Notes: generated by a model not told the origin, from the sequence alone. A stretch of 64,000 bases of DNA from Dehalococcoidia bacterium (GCA_011170375.1 DUEV01000007.1:23648-87647), one strand, 5' to 3'; counted from the first letter of the stretch, positions 1 to 9,470 are shown. Numbers and translations: made by a program.

Positions 1-1
1 G

Positions 2-91
2 TTAAACCGTATCGAATATAGGAGCTTAGGAAAAACAGTACACGATGAGATAGCTGCTGGAAGCATACCTACCTTTTTGAATGAACCCTAA
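2..91 (+). CDS. C-terminal end of a truncated gene, function unknown
   Basis: An open frame enters from the left edge and stops at TAA 89-91, giving 29 residues that end in PTFLNEP. The other forward frame checked closes early, and the next gene starts 17 bases later on the same strand. The peptide is too short to identify. It is probably the tail of a gene upstream of the window, but a chance open frame cannot be excluded. Confidence 0.35.
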   Translation, partial: LNRIEYRSLGKTVHDEIAAGSIPTFLNEP

Positions 92-108
92 ATAACCTGA
101 GAAGTGGT

Positions 109-1311
109 ATGGCTAGATTCGCTACGAGACTATTAATCATCTCTTTGCTCGTTGCTGTCGTTTTTACATCTGCGTGCAGTTCTCCAGTAGATGCCCCTTT
201 CGAAAATTCTCCTACTGTACATACTCAAGCTCTGGGCGAATATTTGAAAGACTTGTTCGAGAGTCATGATATTATTCTGGATAGAAGTGATTTCCTAGAG
301 CCAGCAGAAGAGCCTTATCTGGCCTTTGCCAAAATGCTAAACCTGATACCCTCTTCCGACCAGGGCGATACGGAAATAACCGACGAAACGGCCGAGCAAA
401 TTTCTGAGCAATTCCTTTCTATCAAAGACTATATACTCCTCGACGGGCTTTATGGGAAGATTGATATGCACGAGCACTACCGGGATGGTGGCGATGTCGA
501 GGAGTTTTTAAGAGCCACCGGTTGCTTGGGAATCTCAAAAGTTGTTTTTCTACCAACCGGCATGGGACCTGACAATGAAGGCTACGAACAGCATCAAGAG
601 TCTCTACTTAAGCAAATTAAAGAAGAGTATCCTGACAAGGTTATTGCTTTCTGCACCATTGATGAAGCTGACCCCAATGCAGCTGAAGTCTTTGAACAAT
701 GTCTCAAAGATGGGGCAGTTGGTCTGAAGCTCATTGGTGGCCATCCCAACTTTTACGATGAACCCCTTAATTCAGAAAATATGTACAAAGTCTACCAGAA
801 GGCCTCTGAATACGGAGTACCGATTTTATTGCATGGAAGCATCATGACGATTAGGGGATTGAAAGAACAACTAGACCAGGTGTATTCAGATTTCCCTGAA
901 GTGACCTTTATTCATGCTCACTATTGTTCCACTATAATGAACGGAATAAACCTTGACCAATGCGCAGAACTCTTGGACAAACACCCCAATTTATATATTG
1001 ACCTTTCTATGGGTGGGGGCATTAAGCGATATCACGGATATTTCAGGCTGAAAATATCCTTATTTGTAGACTTCATTGTGACCTATCAGGACAGAATTCT
1101 CTTTGGCTCAGATATCATACTCGATACATCAAAACACAAGGATTTCGACTGGCTATATCAGAGAATGAAGTGCGATATCGACCTTCACCAGCAGGAATAC
1201 TACGATTGCTCCTTCGGAGACGATGAGAATCCGAAACCGGGTTTTTGCTTGGACGAAGAGGTGCTCAAAAAACTCTATTATGAGAATCCCCGAAAAGTCC
1301 TCGGCTACTAG
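109..1311 (+). CDS. Amidohydrolase-family (TIM-barrel metal hydrolase) lipoprotein
   Basis: This 400-residue protein begins with a lipoprotein signal peptide whose lipobox TSAC places the lipidated cysteine at residue 23, so it should be anchored outside the cytoplasmic membrane. The remainder resembles the amidohydrolase 2 (PF04909) fold. It has a metal-binding HxH (HEH) near residues 121-123, a FIHAHY strand near 267 and a FGSD strand near 332 where the last metal-ligand Asp usually lies. About 90 residues of low-similarity sequence separate the lipobox from the barrel. Most relatives are cytoplasmic, so an exported version is unusual. The substrate cannot be read from the sequence. A second amidohydrolase of this family lies at 42094-43044 without a signal peptide. 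Confidence 0.75.
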   Translation: MARFATRLLIISLLVAVVFTSACSSPVDAPFENSPTVHTQALGEYLKDLFESHDIILDRSDFLEPAEEPYLAFAKMLNLIPSSDQGDTEITDETAEQISEQFLSIKDYILLDGLYGKIDMHEHYRDGGDVEEFLRATGCLGISKVVFLPTGMGPDNEGYEQHQESLLKQIKEEYPDKVIAFCTIDEADPNAAEVFEQCLKDGAVGLKLIGGHPNFYDEPLNSENMYKVYQKASEYGVPILLHGSIMTIRGLKEQLDQVYSDFPEVTFIHAHYCSTIMNGINLDQCAELLDKHPNLYIDLSMGGGIKRYHGYFRLKISLFVDFIVTYQDRILFGSDIILDTSKHKDFDWLYQRMKCDIDLHQQEYYDCSFGDDENPKPGFCLDEEVLKKLYYENPRKVLGY

Positions 1312-1517
1312 CCATTCCCGATAATGGAGTGAGGGTCTTTCAAGACTATTACAACACGTCCTGTCTTTCTGTTTTACTATCTGCTTATGAAAGGCACAAT
1401 ATTAGTCGATTGTACGAGAGGATTGTACGTAACTTGACGGCGGTATGGACACGACAGTATGCTGTCTAGCGAAGCGGATAAAAGAGGGCAGGGATACCCT
1501 GCAAGGAGGTAGCAACA

Positions 1518-2156
1518 ATGCCGGTGGGAGCAGAAGACACTAATATCAAGATTGTGCAGTTGGATGTAGTTGGAGGCATTGTCTCCAATGCCTATTTGCT
1601 GGTGTGCCAGAAAAGTAAAGATAGCGTCCTGGTAGACACACCGGGAGACGCCAGCAAGCTTTTAGAGCAGCTACAAGGTACCAATCCCCGATATATCCTG
1701 ATAACTCACAACCACTTCGACCACCTCATGGCCTTCTCGGAAGTACGGTCAAAGTTGCAGGTACCGGTGGCGGCCCACCCTCTGGACGTCTTACCTTCAC
1801 CACCCGATATCTTGCTTGGCGATGGTGACACCATCTCCTTCGGCGATATTGCACTCCAGGTGCTGCATACACCGGGTCATACCCCTGGCAGCCTCTGCTT
1901 CTATACAGACAAATATCTGATATCCGGGGATACGCTCTTTCCCGGCGGTCCGGGTAAAACAGGCTCACCGGATGCACTGAAGCAGATAATTAAGTCCATA
2001 ACTGATAAACTCTTACCCCTCCCTGACGACACCCAGGTGTTCTCTGGGCATGGTGATGCCACGGTGCTAAAAAAAGAGAAGGAAGAGATAGCTACATTCA
2101 AATCACGGAGCCACGACCCAAATCTGTGTGGTGATGTTCTCTGGCTCTCCTCATGA
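1518..2156 (+). CDS. MBL-fold metallo-hydrolase (glyoxalase II-like)
   Basis: This 212-residue cytoplasmic protein has the metallo-beta-lactamase signature THNHFDH near residues 62-68, followed by HTPGHTPGS, SGDTLFP and a late SGHG. These are the zinc ligands in the usual order for glyoxalase II-like and YcbL-like hydrolases. An SD site, AAGGAGG, sits just before the ATG. The length suits a compact single-domain enzyme without the C-terminal substrate-recognition domain of true GloB, so the thioester substrate is unknown. It is transcribed alone: upstream lie 206 bases without a gene, and the next gene is convergent. Confidence 0.85.
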   Translation: MPVGAEDTNIKIVQLDVVGGIVSNAYLLVCQKSKDSVLVDTPGDASKLLEQLQGTNPRYILITHNHFDHLMAFSEVRSKLQVPVAAHPLDVLPSPPDILLGDGDTISFGDIALQVLHTPGHTPGSLCFYTDKYLISGDTLFPGGPGKTGSPDALKQIIKSITDKLLPLPDDTQVFSGHGDATVLKKEKEEIATFKSRSHDPNLCGDVLWLSS

Positions 2157-2175
2157 TTTGAAACAGAGGGCGCGG

Positions 2176-2880
2176 TTACCGTAGAAACTCTTCGCGGTGG
2201 AAATTCTCGGCCAGCTCGAATTTCTGGTCGGCCGCCATTTGCTGGTAACGCTCTCTCATCCGTTGTTTCATCTCGTCAAAACGCTCGGGAGGTATCTGGC
2301 TCTTATGACAGGCTAGAGCTGCCATCTTAATTTCCCAGGTATCAGTAATATCGAGGCTATAATTGGTATCAGGAGACCCCCACAGCAAGACCTCATGTAC
2401 CTTGTGTGGTTCCAGACCCTCTTCCCTGTAAAGGTCAGGGTATGAGTGGATATCCCTGGCATAGGGAAAAACGGCATCCATAACAACACGTCCAACAATA
2501 CGGTGGTCACGATGCCACAGATAACGGCGGTATGGGTCGGCGGTCACCACCGTGTTCGGACGGTATTTTCTAATCTGACGTACAATATCTTTTCTGAATT
2601 CAGTGGTATCCTCTATACCCTGGTCAGGATAGCGCAAGAAGACAACCTCTCTGACTCCCAGCAACTCAGCTGCCGCCAGCTGCTCTTTTTCACGTATTTC
2701 AGCTAACTCTGCCGGGGCCATATCAGGATCACTGCTACCTTTATCGCCATTGGTACAGACAACATAGACAACATCCTTACCTTCTCTCACCCAGTTGACC
2801 ACCGTCCCGGCAACACCAAATTCGGCATCATCAGGATGTGGTGTGCACACTAAAGCATGAACAGGCTCAACAGTACTCAT
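2176..2880 (-). CDS. PIG-L (LmbE-like) family deacetylase
   Basis: The protein has 234 residues from the chosen start and opens with the PIG-L zinc-binding motif PHPDD at residues 14-18, then the NGDKGSSDP segment, and later HRDH carrying the third zinc ligand. The family hydrolyses N-acetyl groups from GlcNAc-linked substrates such as bacillithiol or mycothiol precursors; the substrate here is not determinable. The frame is open up to 2970, but the ATG at 2880 is preceded by GAGGAG at correct spacing and puts the motif at the usual distance from the N terminus. The divergent acetyltransferase at 2975 resembles double-GNAT enzymes such as mycothiol synthase, which is suggestive but not proof of a thiol pathway. 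Confidence 0.85.
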   Translation of the reverse strand: MSTVEPVHALVCTPHPDDAEFGVAGTVVNWVREGKDVVYVVCTNGDKGSSDPDMAPAELAEIREKEQLAAAELLGVREVVFLRYPDQGIEDTTEFRKDIVRQIRKYRPNTVVTADPYRRYLWHRDHRIVGRVVMDAVFPYARDIHSYPDLYREEGLEPHKVHEVLLWGSPDTNYSLDITDTWEIKMAALACHKSQIPPERFDEMKQRMRERYQQMAADQKFELAENFHREEFLR

Positions 2881-2974
2881 TGCTCTCCTCAAATATTCTA
2901 CAGGGATACAATTAATAATATATAATATCTGGTAGGGCTGGTACAATTCACGTATGAGGAGAGCGACCAACTAG

Positions 2975-3892
2975 ATGAGTTCTGACTGCATTATCCGTAA
3001 CTACCGCCCTGACGATTTTGAAATACTGGTACAATTAAAAAACGAGTCGATATCTCTGGCTGCAGACGGCAGATATCTATCACCACAAGCAGTGCGTGAT
3101 ATTCTGGAACGCCCAAACTACATCCCAGAGCAAGACCTCTTTATCGCCGAAATATCAGGGACAGTAGTCGGCTACCTAGACATTACTAACGAAGCAAGAA
3201 TAGGTCGGGCAGTCCTAGAATGTCTGGTACTTCCCGAACACCGTCAGCAGGGGATAGCCCGAAGGCTCTATTACCAGGCAGTACCACGGATGAAAGCTCT
3301 AGGAGCACAGGTAGCTCATGTGAACATGTGTGAAGACAATACCCTAGCCCGGTTGGTTCTGGAAAAGATGGGGTTCACCTCTGTCCGCCGCTTTAATGAA
3401 TTTTCAGTGAATCTTGACATAATATCAGAGAGCAAAATGTCCACTATCTTTCCGATACGTCCACTCCAGGCAGGGGAGGAGACGACACTTGCCAAACTCC
3501 AAAACCTTACCTATGCGGGCTCATGGGGGTACAACCCCAATACTGCCGAGGATATCGGCTATGCCATCAGCACAGCCGGTAATGCACCGGAAGGGGTATG
3601 CCTTGCCTTGGACAAAGACAGACCTGCTGGCTATTTCTGGATGAGGATAGAACATGATGAGCAAGGTAAACGCCGGGGCAGGGTCTCCATGCTCGGCGTA
3701 GACCCCGACTACCGGGGGAGGGGAATCGGTAGGGAGTTATTACTGGCCGGACTGTCCTACCTTAAAAGTAAAAAACTAAGTGTAGCCCAGTTGACGGTTG
3801 ACAGTGAGAACCTGGTGGCTGAGTCATTGTACCGCTCCATCGGCTTCAAGAAAATAGACTCCAGCCTGTGGTATGAAAAGTTGCTGGACTAA
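2975..3892 (+). CDS. Tandem GNAT-domain N-acetyltransferase
   Basis: This 305-residue protein contains two GNAT domains. The first (about 1-145) has the acetyl-CoA loop HRQQGIARRL and the second (about 150-305) has YRGRGIGRELL, each followed by the usual ENxxA..LYxxxGF-like tail. Two-domain GNATs include mycothiol synthase and many uncharacterised enzymes. It is divergent from a PIG-L deacetylase, with about 95 bases between the two starts. That pairing recalls the deacetylase and acetyltransferase steps of low-molecular-weight thiol synthesis, but no ligase is nearby, so the substrate is open. Confidence 0.8.
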   Translation: MSSDCIIRNYRPDDFEILVQLKNESISLAADGRYLSPQAVRDILERPNYIPEQDLFIAEISGTVVGYLDITNEARIGRAVLECLVLPEHRQQGIARRLYYQAVPRMKALGAQVAHVNMCEDNTLARLVLEKMGFTSVRRFNEFSVNLDIISESKMSTIFPIRPLQAGEETTLAKLQNLTYAGSWGYNPNTAEDIGYAISTAGNAPEGVCLALDKDRPAGYFWMRIEHDEQGKRRGRVSMLGVDPDYRGRGIGRELLLAGLSYLKSKKLSVAQLTVDSENLVAESLYRSIGFKKIDSSLWYEKLLD

Positions 3893-3905
3893 ATCAGAAC
3901 AATAG

Positions 3906-4883
3906 CTAGATGGTTATCTGGCACCGGTATAGCTGGACTTCCTGACCCCCAAGGTGATACTTATATTTCTCGTCCCCCTTGAGGAAGTCGAATTTCTTCC
4001 TGCCTCGCTCGATACTGTCTTTAATACAGAGGGCTTTGGAGAGTACACCCACACTTAAAGAGCTGTATTTGGGGTCGTAGGCACTATTATAAAGGTAGGT
4101 AACATCGTTATAATCAAAGGCAATCAGTGCCGCCACCGGTTTGTTATCCAGCTCAAGGACACTCAGCCTCAATAATCCAGCATCAAAAATGACATCGGCC
4201 ATAGACCGGAAGAACTTCTCCATCTCCTCAGTCATAAAGGTAGCCTTGTCATCCCGACTTTCGACGAACTGCTTTAAGAAGATGTCCATGAAACCAGGTA
4301 CTGCTCTATCGTCTTCGACGAAGTGAAAGTCCACCGCTCCCGCCTCCTCCAGCCTTCTCAGCTTCCTTCTGACCTCATGCCGCTGCTTGGCACTCAGACT
4401 CTGCAGGTATTCGCCCCAGTTAGCTGGCAACTCACGCTCAAGGGTAACCTCATCCTCGGTGCAGGCGATCCCGCAACCGTATTGCTGTGCCGCTTCCCGC
4501 ATCGAGGCCATCACCACTGAATCGGGCCTGACCGAGACCAGGTCAAGATGTTCGATGCCTCTCTCTTTCAACGCATCGAGTAGAGCGGTACAGAACTCGG
4601 TGCCTTTCCCCGGAGCAACGATAAAATCGGCGTAATCACAGACATCGGGGCTACCGATTATGGAAGCGGTGTGCTCTGTGAGCATGAGCGGGGCGATACC
4701 GATTACCCGACCTTCCTGCCGACCAGCAAGGAAGCACAGCCGGGCTTCGGGGGCAAAAACCTGCTGCCAGACGCGCAGCCATGGCGGTAAAACAAAGAAA
4801 TTGTCCCAGCTCAGACCGTCCTTATTATCCTGCCAGCAAGCAGTAAACCAGTCGAAGCTCTCCTCTGTGATAATACAGTCCAT
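3906..4883 (-). CDS. GNAT/FemAB-like acyltransferase (CelD/BcsL type)
   Basis: A protein of about 325 residues related to the acetyltransferase fold used by CelD/BcsL and FemAB proteins. An N-terminal half is followed by a GNAT-like core containing SLSAKQRHEVRRKLRRLE near the middle, the conserved basic helix of this family, and a C-terminal KKFDFLKGDEKYKYHLG segment. The ATG at 4883 was chosen because it aligns with the usual N terminus; an earlier ATG at 4916 is possible and neither has a clear SD. Relatives act on sugars or peptidoglycan precursors. Its 3' end faces the 3' end of the tandem GNAT gene 13 bases away. Confidence 0.7.
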   Translation of the reverse strand: MDCIITEESFDWFTACWQDNKDGLSWDNFFVLPPWLRVWQQVFAPEARLCFLAGRQEGRVIGIAPLMLTEHTASIIGSPDVCDYADFIVAPGKGTEFCTALLDALKERGIEHLDLVSVRPDSVVMASMREAAQQYGCGIACTEDEVTLERELPANWGEYLQSLSAKQRHEVRRKLRRLEEAGAVDFHFVEDDRAVPGFMDIFLKQFVESRDDKATFMTEEMEKFFRSMADVIFDAGLLRLSVLELDNKPVAALIAFDYNDVTYLYNSAYDPKYSSLSVGVLSKALCIKDSIERGRKKFDFLKGDEKYKYHLGGQEVQLYRCQITI

Positions 4884-4954
4884 GAGTACTACTACAAGTG
4901 TAGCATGGTGTCTCAAAGGAAGTAAACGATGGACTGCACTACTGTAATTTAAGT

Positions 4955-6184
4955 CTAGGCTAACTCCTCCCTGGTACCGTTCCAGGCGTGCATAAAGATT
5001 GCTTCCACCTCTTCAACGGAAGCTGGTATCCCACGAGCACGCCGGTCTTCGGGTGAAAGCTCATTTAAGCCGGGTATACGACTGAAAGTCGCCGCATAGC
5101 TGGCTGCAATCGAACCAAGGTGTGCCTGCCACTCGCTCTCTTCCAGTCCAGAGTCCTTTATTGCCAGAGGAATGCCAATCTTCTGCTTCAAATCATCAAA
5201 CAGTGCCAGCAGGTTCATGACCTTGGTTTGGTCATCCTTGCCCTCAACACCTAGGTGCGACGCCAGGGCAGCGAGACGGGCACGATAACCTTGATAAAGA
5301 AAAGTGAAGACCTGACAAAGCATAAAAGCGTTAGCCCTGCCATGAGCAATGTGATGAGTACCACCAATCAGGTGTGCCGTGCCGTGTACCATCCCCAGTC
5401 TACCATTACTGAAAGCTATGCCTGCCTGAAGTGATGCCAGGTGCATCTTGTCACGGGCTGTCATGTCTGCACCATTAGCCACAGCCTTCGGCAACCACTC
5501 CAGGATTGTCCGGGCCGACCAGATAGCCAGAGGGTCAACCATGTCAGACGGTGGTGTGAGGACGTAGCATTCAACAGCATGGACTAGGGCATCATATCCG
5601 GTGTTGGCAGTTACCGCCGGTGGCATCGATGCCGCCAGCTCCGGGTCGGCAATAGCGATGTCCGGAACAAGCTGTGCTGACCCAAACCCGGCTTTATTAG
5701 GTGGGTCGACATCACGGTCAGTGATTACGGCAGCACTGGTTACCTCGGAACCGGTACCGCTGGTCGTGGCGATTGCCACATATTTAGCCTTCTTGCGGAG
5801 CTCACGTCTCCGCACCTCCATCAGGAACTCCAGGAAAGTCTTCTCGGCAAGGTCGGGATTTTCATAGAGTACCCAGGCTGCCTTGCCGGTGTCTATCGGG
5901 GAACCCCCGCCAAGACCGACAATCATGTCCGGCTTAAACTCCTGTGCTACCGCAAAAGCCGCCCAGGCAGTCTCCTTCGATGGGTCGGGTTCTACCTTGT
6001 CAAAGACAGTGGTGGCAATGTTACCAGCCTGGAGGGTTTTTTCCACCTTCTCTGCCAGTCCCAAGTCCCTGACTCCAGGGTCAGTTACTATCATTGCTCG
6101 CTGCGCTGGTACGCTCGACAGATGCTCAAGGGCTCCAGGTCCATAAGCGATAGTGCGCGGAACGACAAACCTCCGGTACGGCAT
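4955..6184 (-). CDS. Iron-containing (group III) alcohol dehydrogenase
   Basis: This 409-residue protein is close to the usual length for the Fe-ADH family. It has the NAD(P)-binding GGGS at residues 92-95, the TSGTGSEVT segment, and a metal-site region GMVHGTAHLIGG..HHIAHG whose histidines bind the divalent metal. It probably interconverts an alcohol and an aldehyde or ketone; family members use many substrates. The start is firm, with GAGGAGG seven bases before the ATG. The gene lies about 100 bases downstream of the lipid kinase on the same strand, so co-transcription is possible. Confidence 0.9.
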   Translation of the reverse strand: MPYRRFVVPRTIAYGPGALEHLSSVPAQRAMIVTDPGVRDLGLAEKVEKTLQAGNIATTVFDKVEPDPSKETAWAAFAVAQEFKPDMIVGLGGGSPIDTGKAAWVLYENPDLAEKTFLEFLMEVRRRELRKKAKYVAIATTSGTGSEVTSAAVITDRDVDPPNKAGFGSAQLVPDIAIADPELAASMPPAVTANTGYDALVHAVECYVLTPPSDMVDPLAIWSARTILEWLPKAVANGADMTARDKMHLASLQAGIAFSNGRLGMVHGTAHLIGGTHHIAHGRANAFMLCQVFTFLYQGYRARLAALASHLGVEGKDDQTKVMNLLALFDDLKQKIGIPLAIKDSGLEESEWQAHLGSIAASYAATFSRIPGLNELSPEDRRARGIPASVEEVEAIFMHAWNGTREELA

Positions 6185-6290
6185 AATAAACCTCCTCTAT
6201 AGCAGTACGATAAAATCTGGTGTCATTGTACAGGTCAGGTGGTAAATCGGTCAAATTTAATGAGTATATGGTTACAGGGGATCAATTCAG

Positions 6291-7199
6291 CTAGACAAGT
6301 ACATTCAAAGCAGCAGGTATTACCCGGAAGCGGGCAGGGGCCTCCCCGAGGAGTTCGCCATCAGCCTGTATCAACAATGTCTGGCTGGACTCTATCTCAA
6401 CCTCCCGACCCCGCTGCATGGTGACTTTGGGATGTGTCAGATGCGTTCCTTTATATATACGCGGCAACGACCACAGGAGGTCCGGTTTGCTTAAATCGCC
6501 AATGGTAAGAACGTCGAAATAGCCATCGGTAAGGTCGGCATCAGGAGCAACGAACATGCTGCCGCCGCCATATTTACCGTTGCTCATTACAGTGGCACAT
6601 ACCTTCTTGCTGACAACCTCGCCATCCACCTTCAGTGTTATCTCCCGGTTTCTGTAGCAAAGGAGTGTGGTCAGTAACCCCAGCAGGTAGGCGGGCAGAC
6701 CACCCAGAGCTTTGTATTTCAGTGTGGTAGCTCTGACTACTTCAGCATCGAAGCCGAGACCGGCAAAATTGACGAATAGCCTCTCAGCCATCTGCCCGTT
6801 GTCTTTGTATTCAACCACGCCAAGGTCGACAAGTACCTTATTTGGTTCCAGTAATCGCTTACAGGCGTCCTCGTAGCGGCGTGGTATGCCAATAGTACGG
6901 ATATAGTCACTACCGGTGCCGGTGCTGATGATACCCAGAGAGACGTCTTGCAGGGTACCGCTGTCATGGAGTCCGTTGACGACCTCATTTATCGTACCGT
7001 CACCACCAACGGAGACCACCGTCTCGTATCCTTTCTGAACAGCCGATTTGGCCAACTCAACGGCGTGCCTCGGGGCCTCGGTAAAATCATGCTCGAAGTT
7101 CAGCCCGATACTCTTCAGCAGGTCCCTTATCTGAGGCCACTTCTTCCGTGTCCGCCCCGCCCCAGCCACCGGATTAACAATCAGCCTCGCCCGTAACAA
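6291..7199 (-). CDS. Diacylglycerol kinase-like lipid kinase (YegS/DgkB family)
   Basis: This 302-residue protein has the NPVAGAGRTRKKW nucleotide-binding start and the catalytic GGDGT at residues 65-69, followed by GIISTGTGSDYIRT and a C-terminal beta-sandwich typical of YegS/DgkB/sphingosine-kinase-like lipid kinases. It should phosphorylate a lipid alcohol at the inner face of the membrane with ATP. The start codon is TTG: GGGAGGAG lies at the right distance and no ATG fits the conserved N terminus. It is upstream of the Fe-alcohol dehydrogenase on the same strand. Confidence 0.87.
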   Translation of the reverse strand: MLRARLIVNPVAGAGRTRKKWPQIRDLLKSIGLNFEHDFTEAPRHAVELAKSAVQKGYETVVSVGGDGTINEVVNGLHDSGTLQDVSLGIISTGTGSDYIRTIGIPRRYEDACKRLLEPNKVLVDLGVVEYKDNGQMAERLFVNFAGLGFDAEVVRATTLKYKALGGLPAYLLGLLTTLLCYRNREITLKVDGEVVSKKVCATVMSNGKYGGGSMFVAPDADLTDGYFDVLTIGDLSKPDLLWSLPRIYKGTHLTHPKVTMQRGREVEIESSQTLLIQADGELLGEAPARFRVIPAALNVLV

Positions 7200-7289
7200 A
7201 GGATAGCTCCTCCCTGAGACGTCCAGTGAGGTATTGTTATCTTATAGCTGAGCTATTATAGCACATGTTGGTGCTGGAGCTGACTCTAA

Positions 7290-8507
7290 TCACTCTCCAC
7301 ACCATAGTAATGTATCACGTATATAAACAATATCCATCCACGCAAGGGTAATATAACCGCGGAGCTTGGCCCGGAGACTACGGCCATCGGCCCAAATCTC
7401 AAAGCTATCTACCCTGTCCGCCCAGGGCCTACCCGACCATAGAGAAACACCTTCCTCAATATACTGTCTGAAGACCTCGACGTTAGAGCTAGCCTGCTCC
7501 GGACTGTCATAGACGAAAACTATCGCCATGAAAGGTCCTTCCTCGTCCTCGCCGATACCGGTAGCAAAGGTACGGAAGACACTCAAAAGCTCGCCTCCAG
7601 CTGCTGTGACAATATCATCCTTCAAGTGTTGGAGAACTTCTTCAATACTCTCATTTGGCTCAACCATCATTGCAGCCATTAGCTCCATGAGGCCTCTATT
7701 ATTCACATACATCACCTGGTCGGTTAGGAAGCAGGAGTAAGCCCCCATCTCCGAGAGGGCCTCGGCCATAAGACTGAAGTCAGGGTTGTCGGCCAGGCTG
7801 TCCTCTCTCCCCTGGCTGGCATCTATCATCGTCTTTACCAGTTCGGGCGTATCAATGTTAAAAATATAGTCTTCCTGAACCGCCAAGGTAGTACCTCGCC
7901 CGAGATGGTCAAAGACGGGTGGCGCAAATCTTTCATTCTGGAATATCTCATTAACCTGATAGCTCCAGATGTAAAGCGTCACGCCATGATAACTGTCAGT
8001 ATCAGGTGACACGGATTCATCATACTGACTGAGAGCATCTTCTATAGCAGTCAGGTCAAAATCACCTTTGATGGCCTCATATTCCATTGGTGAAAAACCA
8101 GCTAATATATCCACTTCCACATCCAGTGGTCCGAATCCGATGTTTTGCCTCCTGATGGGAGATTCGAGGGCATACTGTCGTGGTCCAAACCCGCTGACAA
8201 AAGATACTCCACCGAGTCTACGGCTAGCGGTTGGGTCGTTCTCCAACGCAGTATAATCACCCACCAGCATCGTAAGGTACTCTACTATCACCTCTCCATC
8301 AGTATCCAAGGAAGGAAGATTGACGTTATAAAGCTCTCTGATTCTGGCGTGGTCACTTATATATACACTGTACCGCGTGTCAGATGTGTCCGGGATTAGC
8401 TTCAACATGTCGAGGAATTGGCTGCCACCGCCACCACCACAACCGCTAATCGCAACGGCGCCTGCCAGCAACACCATTGCCAGCACCAGGTACAACCACT
8501 TTTTCAT
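7290..8507 (-). CDS. Uncharacterised lipoprotein, 405 residues
   Basis: The protein has a lipoprotein signal peptide with lipobox ISGC (Cys 23) followed by a poly-glycine linker, then about 370 residues of soluble domain rich in acidic residues. I do not recognise a catalytic motif. The general pattern, with repeated references to short beta-strands and a late ALEND..SRRLGG-like middle, resembles large exported proteins of unknown function in Chloroflexota. The start is well supported by GGAGGAAAG before ATG. It is transcribed away from the sigma-factor gene at 8934, and about 425 bases of hairpin-rich DNA separate the two. Confidence 0.7.
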   Translation of the reverse strand: MKKWLYLVLAMVLLAGAVAISGCGGGGGSQFLDMLKLIPDTSDTRYSVYISDHARIRELYNVNLPSLDTDGEVIVEYLTMLVGDYTALENDPTASRRLGGVSFVSGFGPRQYALESPIRRQNIGFGPLDVEVDILAGFSPMEYEAIKGDFDLTAIEDALSQYDESVSPDTDSYHGVTLYIWSYQVNEIFQNERFAPPVFDHLGRGTTLAVQEDYIFNIDTPELVKTMIDASQGREDSLADNPDFSLMAEALSEMGAYSCFLTDQVMYVNNRGLMELMAAMMVEPNESIEEVLQHLKDDIVTAAGGELLSVFRTFATGIGEDEEGPFMAIVFVYDSPEQASSNVEVFRQYIEEGVSLWSGRPWADRVDSFEIWADGRSLRAKLRGYITLAWMDIVYIRDTLLWCGE

Positions 8508-8822
8508 TTATCTTTCCTCCATTTAAGATTCCCTTGTGTCGAGTTCAGGGCAAGATAAGTTCCAGTTACGTGTAGTGACGTCCATTGTAGCTGGGCAGAC
8601 TGCCACTGTCAACAGTACGAAATTGATATTGCTCATCCATTGAAATGAAAATAATTAAAGGAAGTTGAAGAGGGGCGCCAGCCCCTCTTCATGTTTGTTT
8701 CCCCCTTCCTTTGGTAAAGGAAGGGGGACAGGGGGATGGATTCCTCAGGGGGGATGGGGCCATCATTACCAAACAGGGCGTGTGAGTTGATTAACAGAAT
8801 GCATGTCAACGAGTACAATTAC
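8508..8822. repeat. Intergenic hairpin repeats between 7290 and 8934 genes
   Basis: No gene is seen here. Two near-perfect inverted repeats stand side by side: GAAGAGGGGC..GCCCCTCTTC at 8668-8691, and CCCCCTTCCTTT..AAAGGAAGGGGG at 8701-8727, followed by ACAGGGGGATGGATTC. A close relative of the second hairpin plus its tail (GGGGAATGGATTC) recurs at 37105-37152. This indicates a dispersed repeat family and not just a terminator for one gene. Confidence 0.6.
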
Positions 8823-8851
8823 TTGCAACATCAGGCTACTTTAGGCATAAT
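8823..8851 (+). promoter_or_regulatory. Putative promoter of the sigma/anti-sigma operon
   Basis: TTGCAA (8823-8828) and CATAAT (8846-8851) are separated by 17 bases and lie about 80 bases before the sigma-factor start. This is a sigma-70-type promoter by sequence. Whether the ECF sigma factor also reads its own promoter cannot be told. Confidence 0.45.
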
Positions 8852-8933
8852 TCGTGTGATACTTTCAAGGTTGCATCGTACATAATATATGCAGGGCAAC
8901 CTTGGGGGGCTTTAGGAGCAAGGATAGACCAGG

Positions 8934-9470
8934 GTGAGTACTGCTAGCGAAGAAAGAGGCGCCAGGGAGATTTTTGTTGAACTTTATGAGGAGTTTCTCC
9001 CCAAGGTGTTTCGCTACATAAGATACAGGGTAAATAGTGAACAGGAGACGGAGGACCTGACATCGGTGGTGTTTGAAAAAGCGCTGGTTAACTTCGAGAA
9101 GTACTCCAGAGATAAAGCCTCGTTTTCCACCTGGATATTCTCGATAGCGCGCAACACGGTAATTGACCATTACCGGACACAGGCAAGAAGGCCAGCCTTA
9201 TCACTGGAGAAGGCAGAGATAGAGGCGTCATCAAACGAGCTGCTGCCAGACGATGTCATCGTAAAAATGGAGGAAAGGGAGAAACTACAGGTTTGTCTAT
9301 CACGACTGTCTCCTGAGGAGCAGGAGATTATCGCCCTGAAATTCGGGTCGGAGATGAACAACCGCCAGATTGCCAGGACAATGGGTCTGTCGGAATCAAA
9401 CGTAGGCACCAAGCTTTACCGGGCTGTCAGGAAGCTGAGAGACAGCTTCCAGGAGACGGACAATGGATAA
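8934..9470 (+). CDS. RNA polymerase sigma factor, sigma-70/ECF family
   Basis: This 178-residue protein has region 2 (about 15-85, with FRYIRYRVNSEQETEDLTSVVFEKA and the promoter-melting segment TWIFSIARN) and region 4 (about 120-172, with LSPEEQEIIALKFG and a helix-turn-helix of the MNNRQIARTMGLSESNVG type). Regions 1 and 3 are absent, as in ECF factors. The start is GTG at 8934. The gene overlaps the next by 8 bases; that gene encodes a membrane protein with the architecture of an anti-sigma factor. Together they form a signal-responsive transcription switch. The target promoters are unknown. Confidence 0.88.
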   Translation: MSTASEERGAREIFVELYEEFLPKVFRYIRYRVNSEQETEDLTSVVFEKALVNFEKYSRDKASFSTWIFSIARNTVIDHYRTQARRPALSLEKAEIEASSNELLPDDVIVKMEEREKLQVCLSRLSPEEQEIIALKFGSEMNNRQIARTMGLSESNVGTKLYRAVRKLRDSFQETDNG

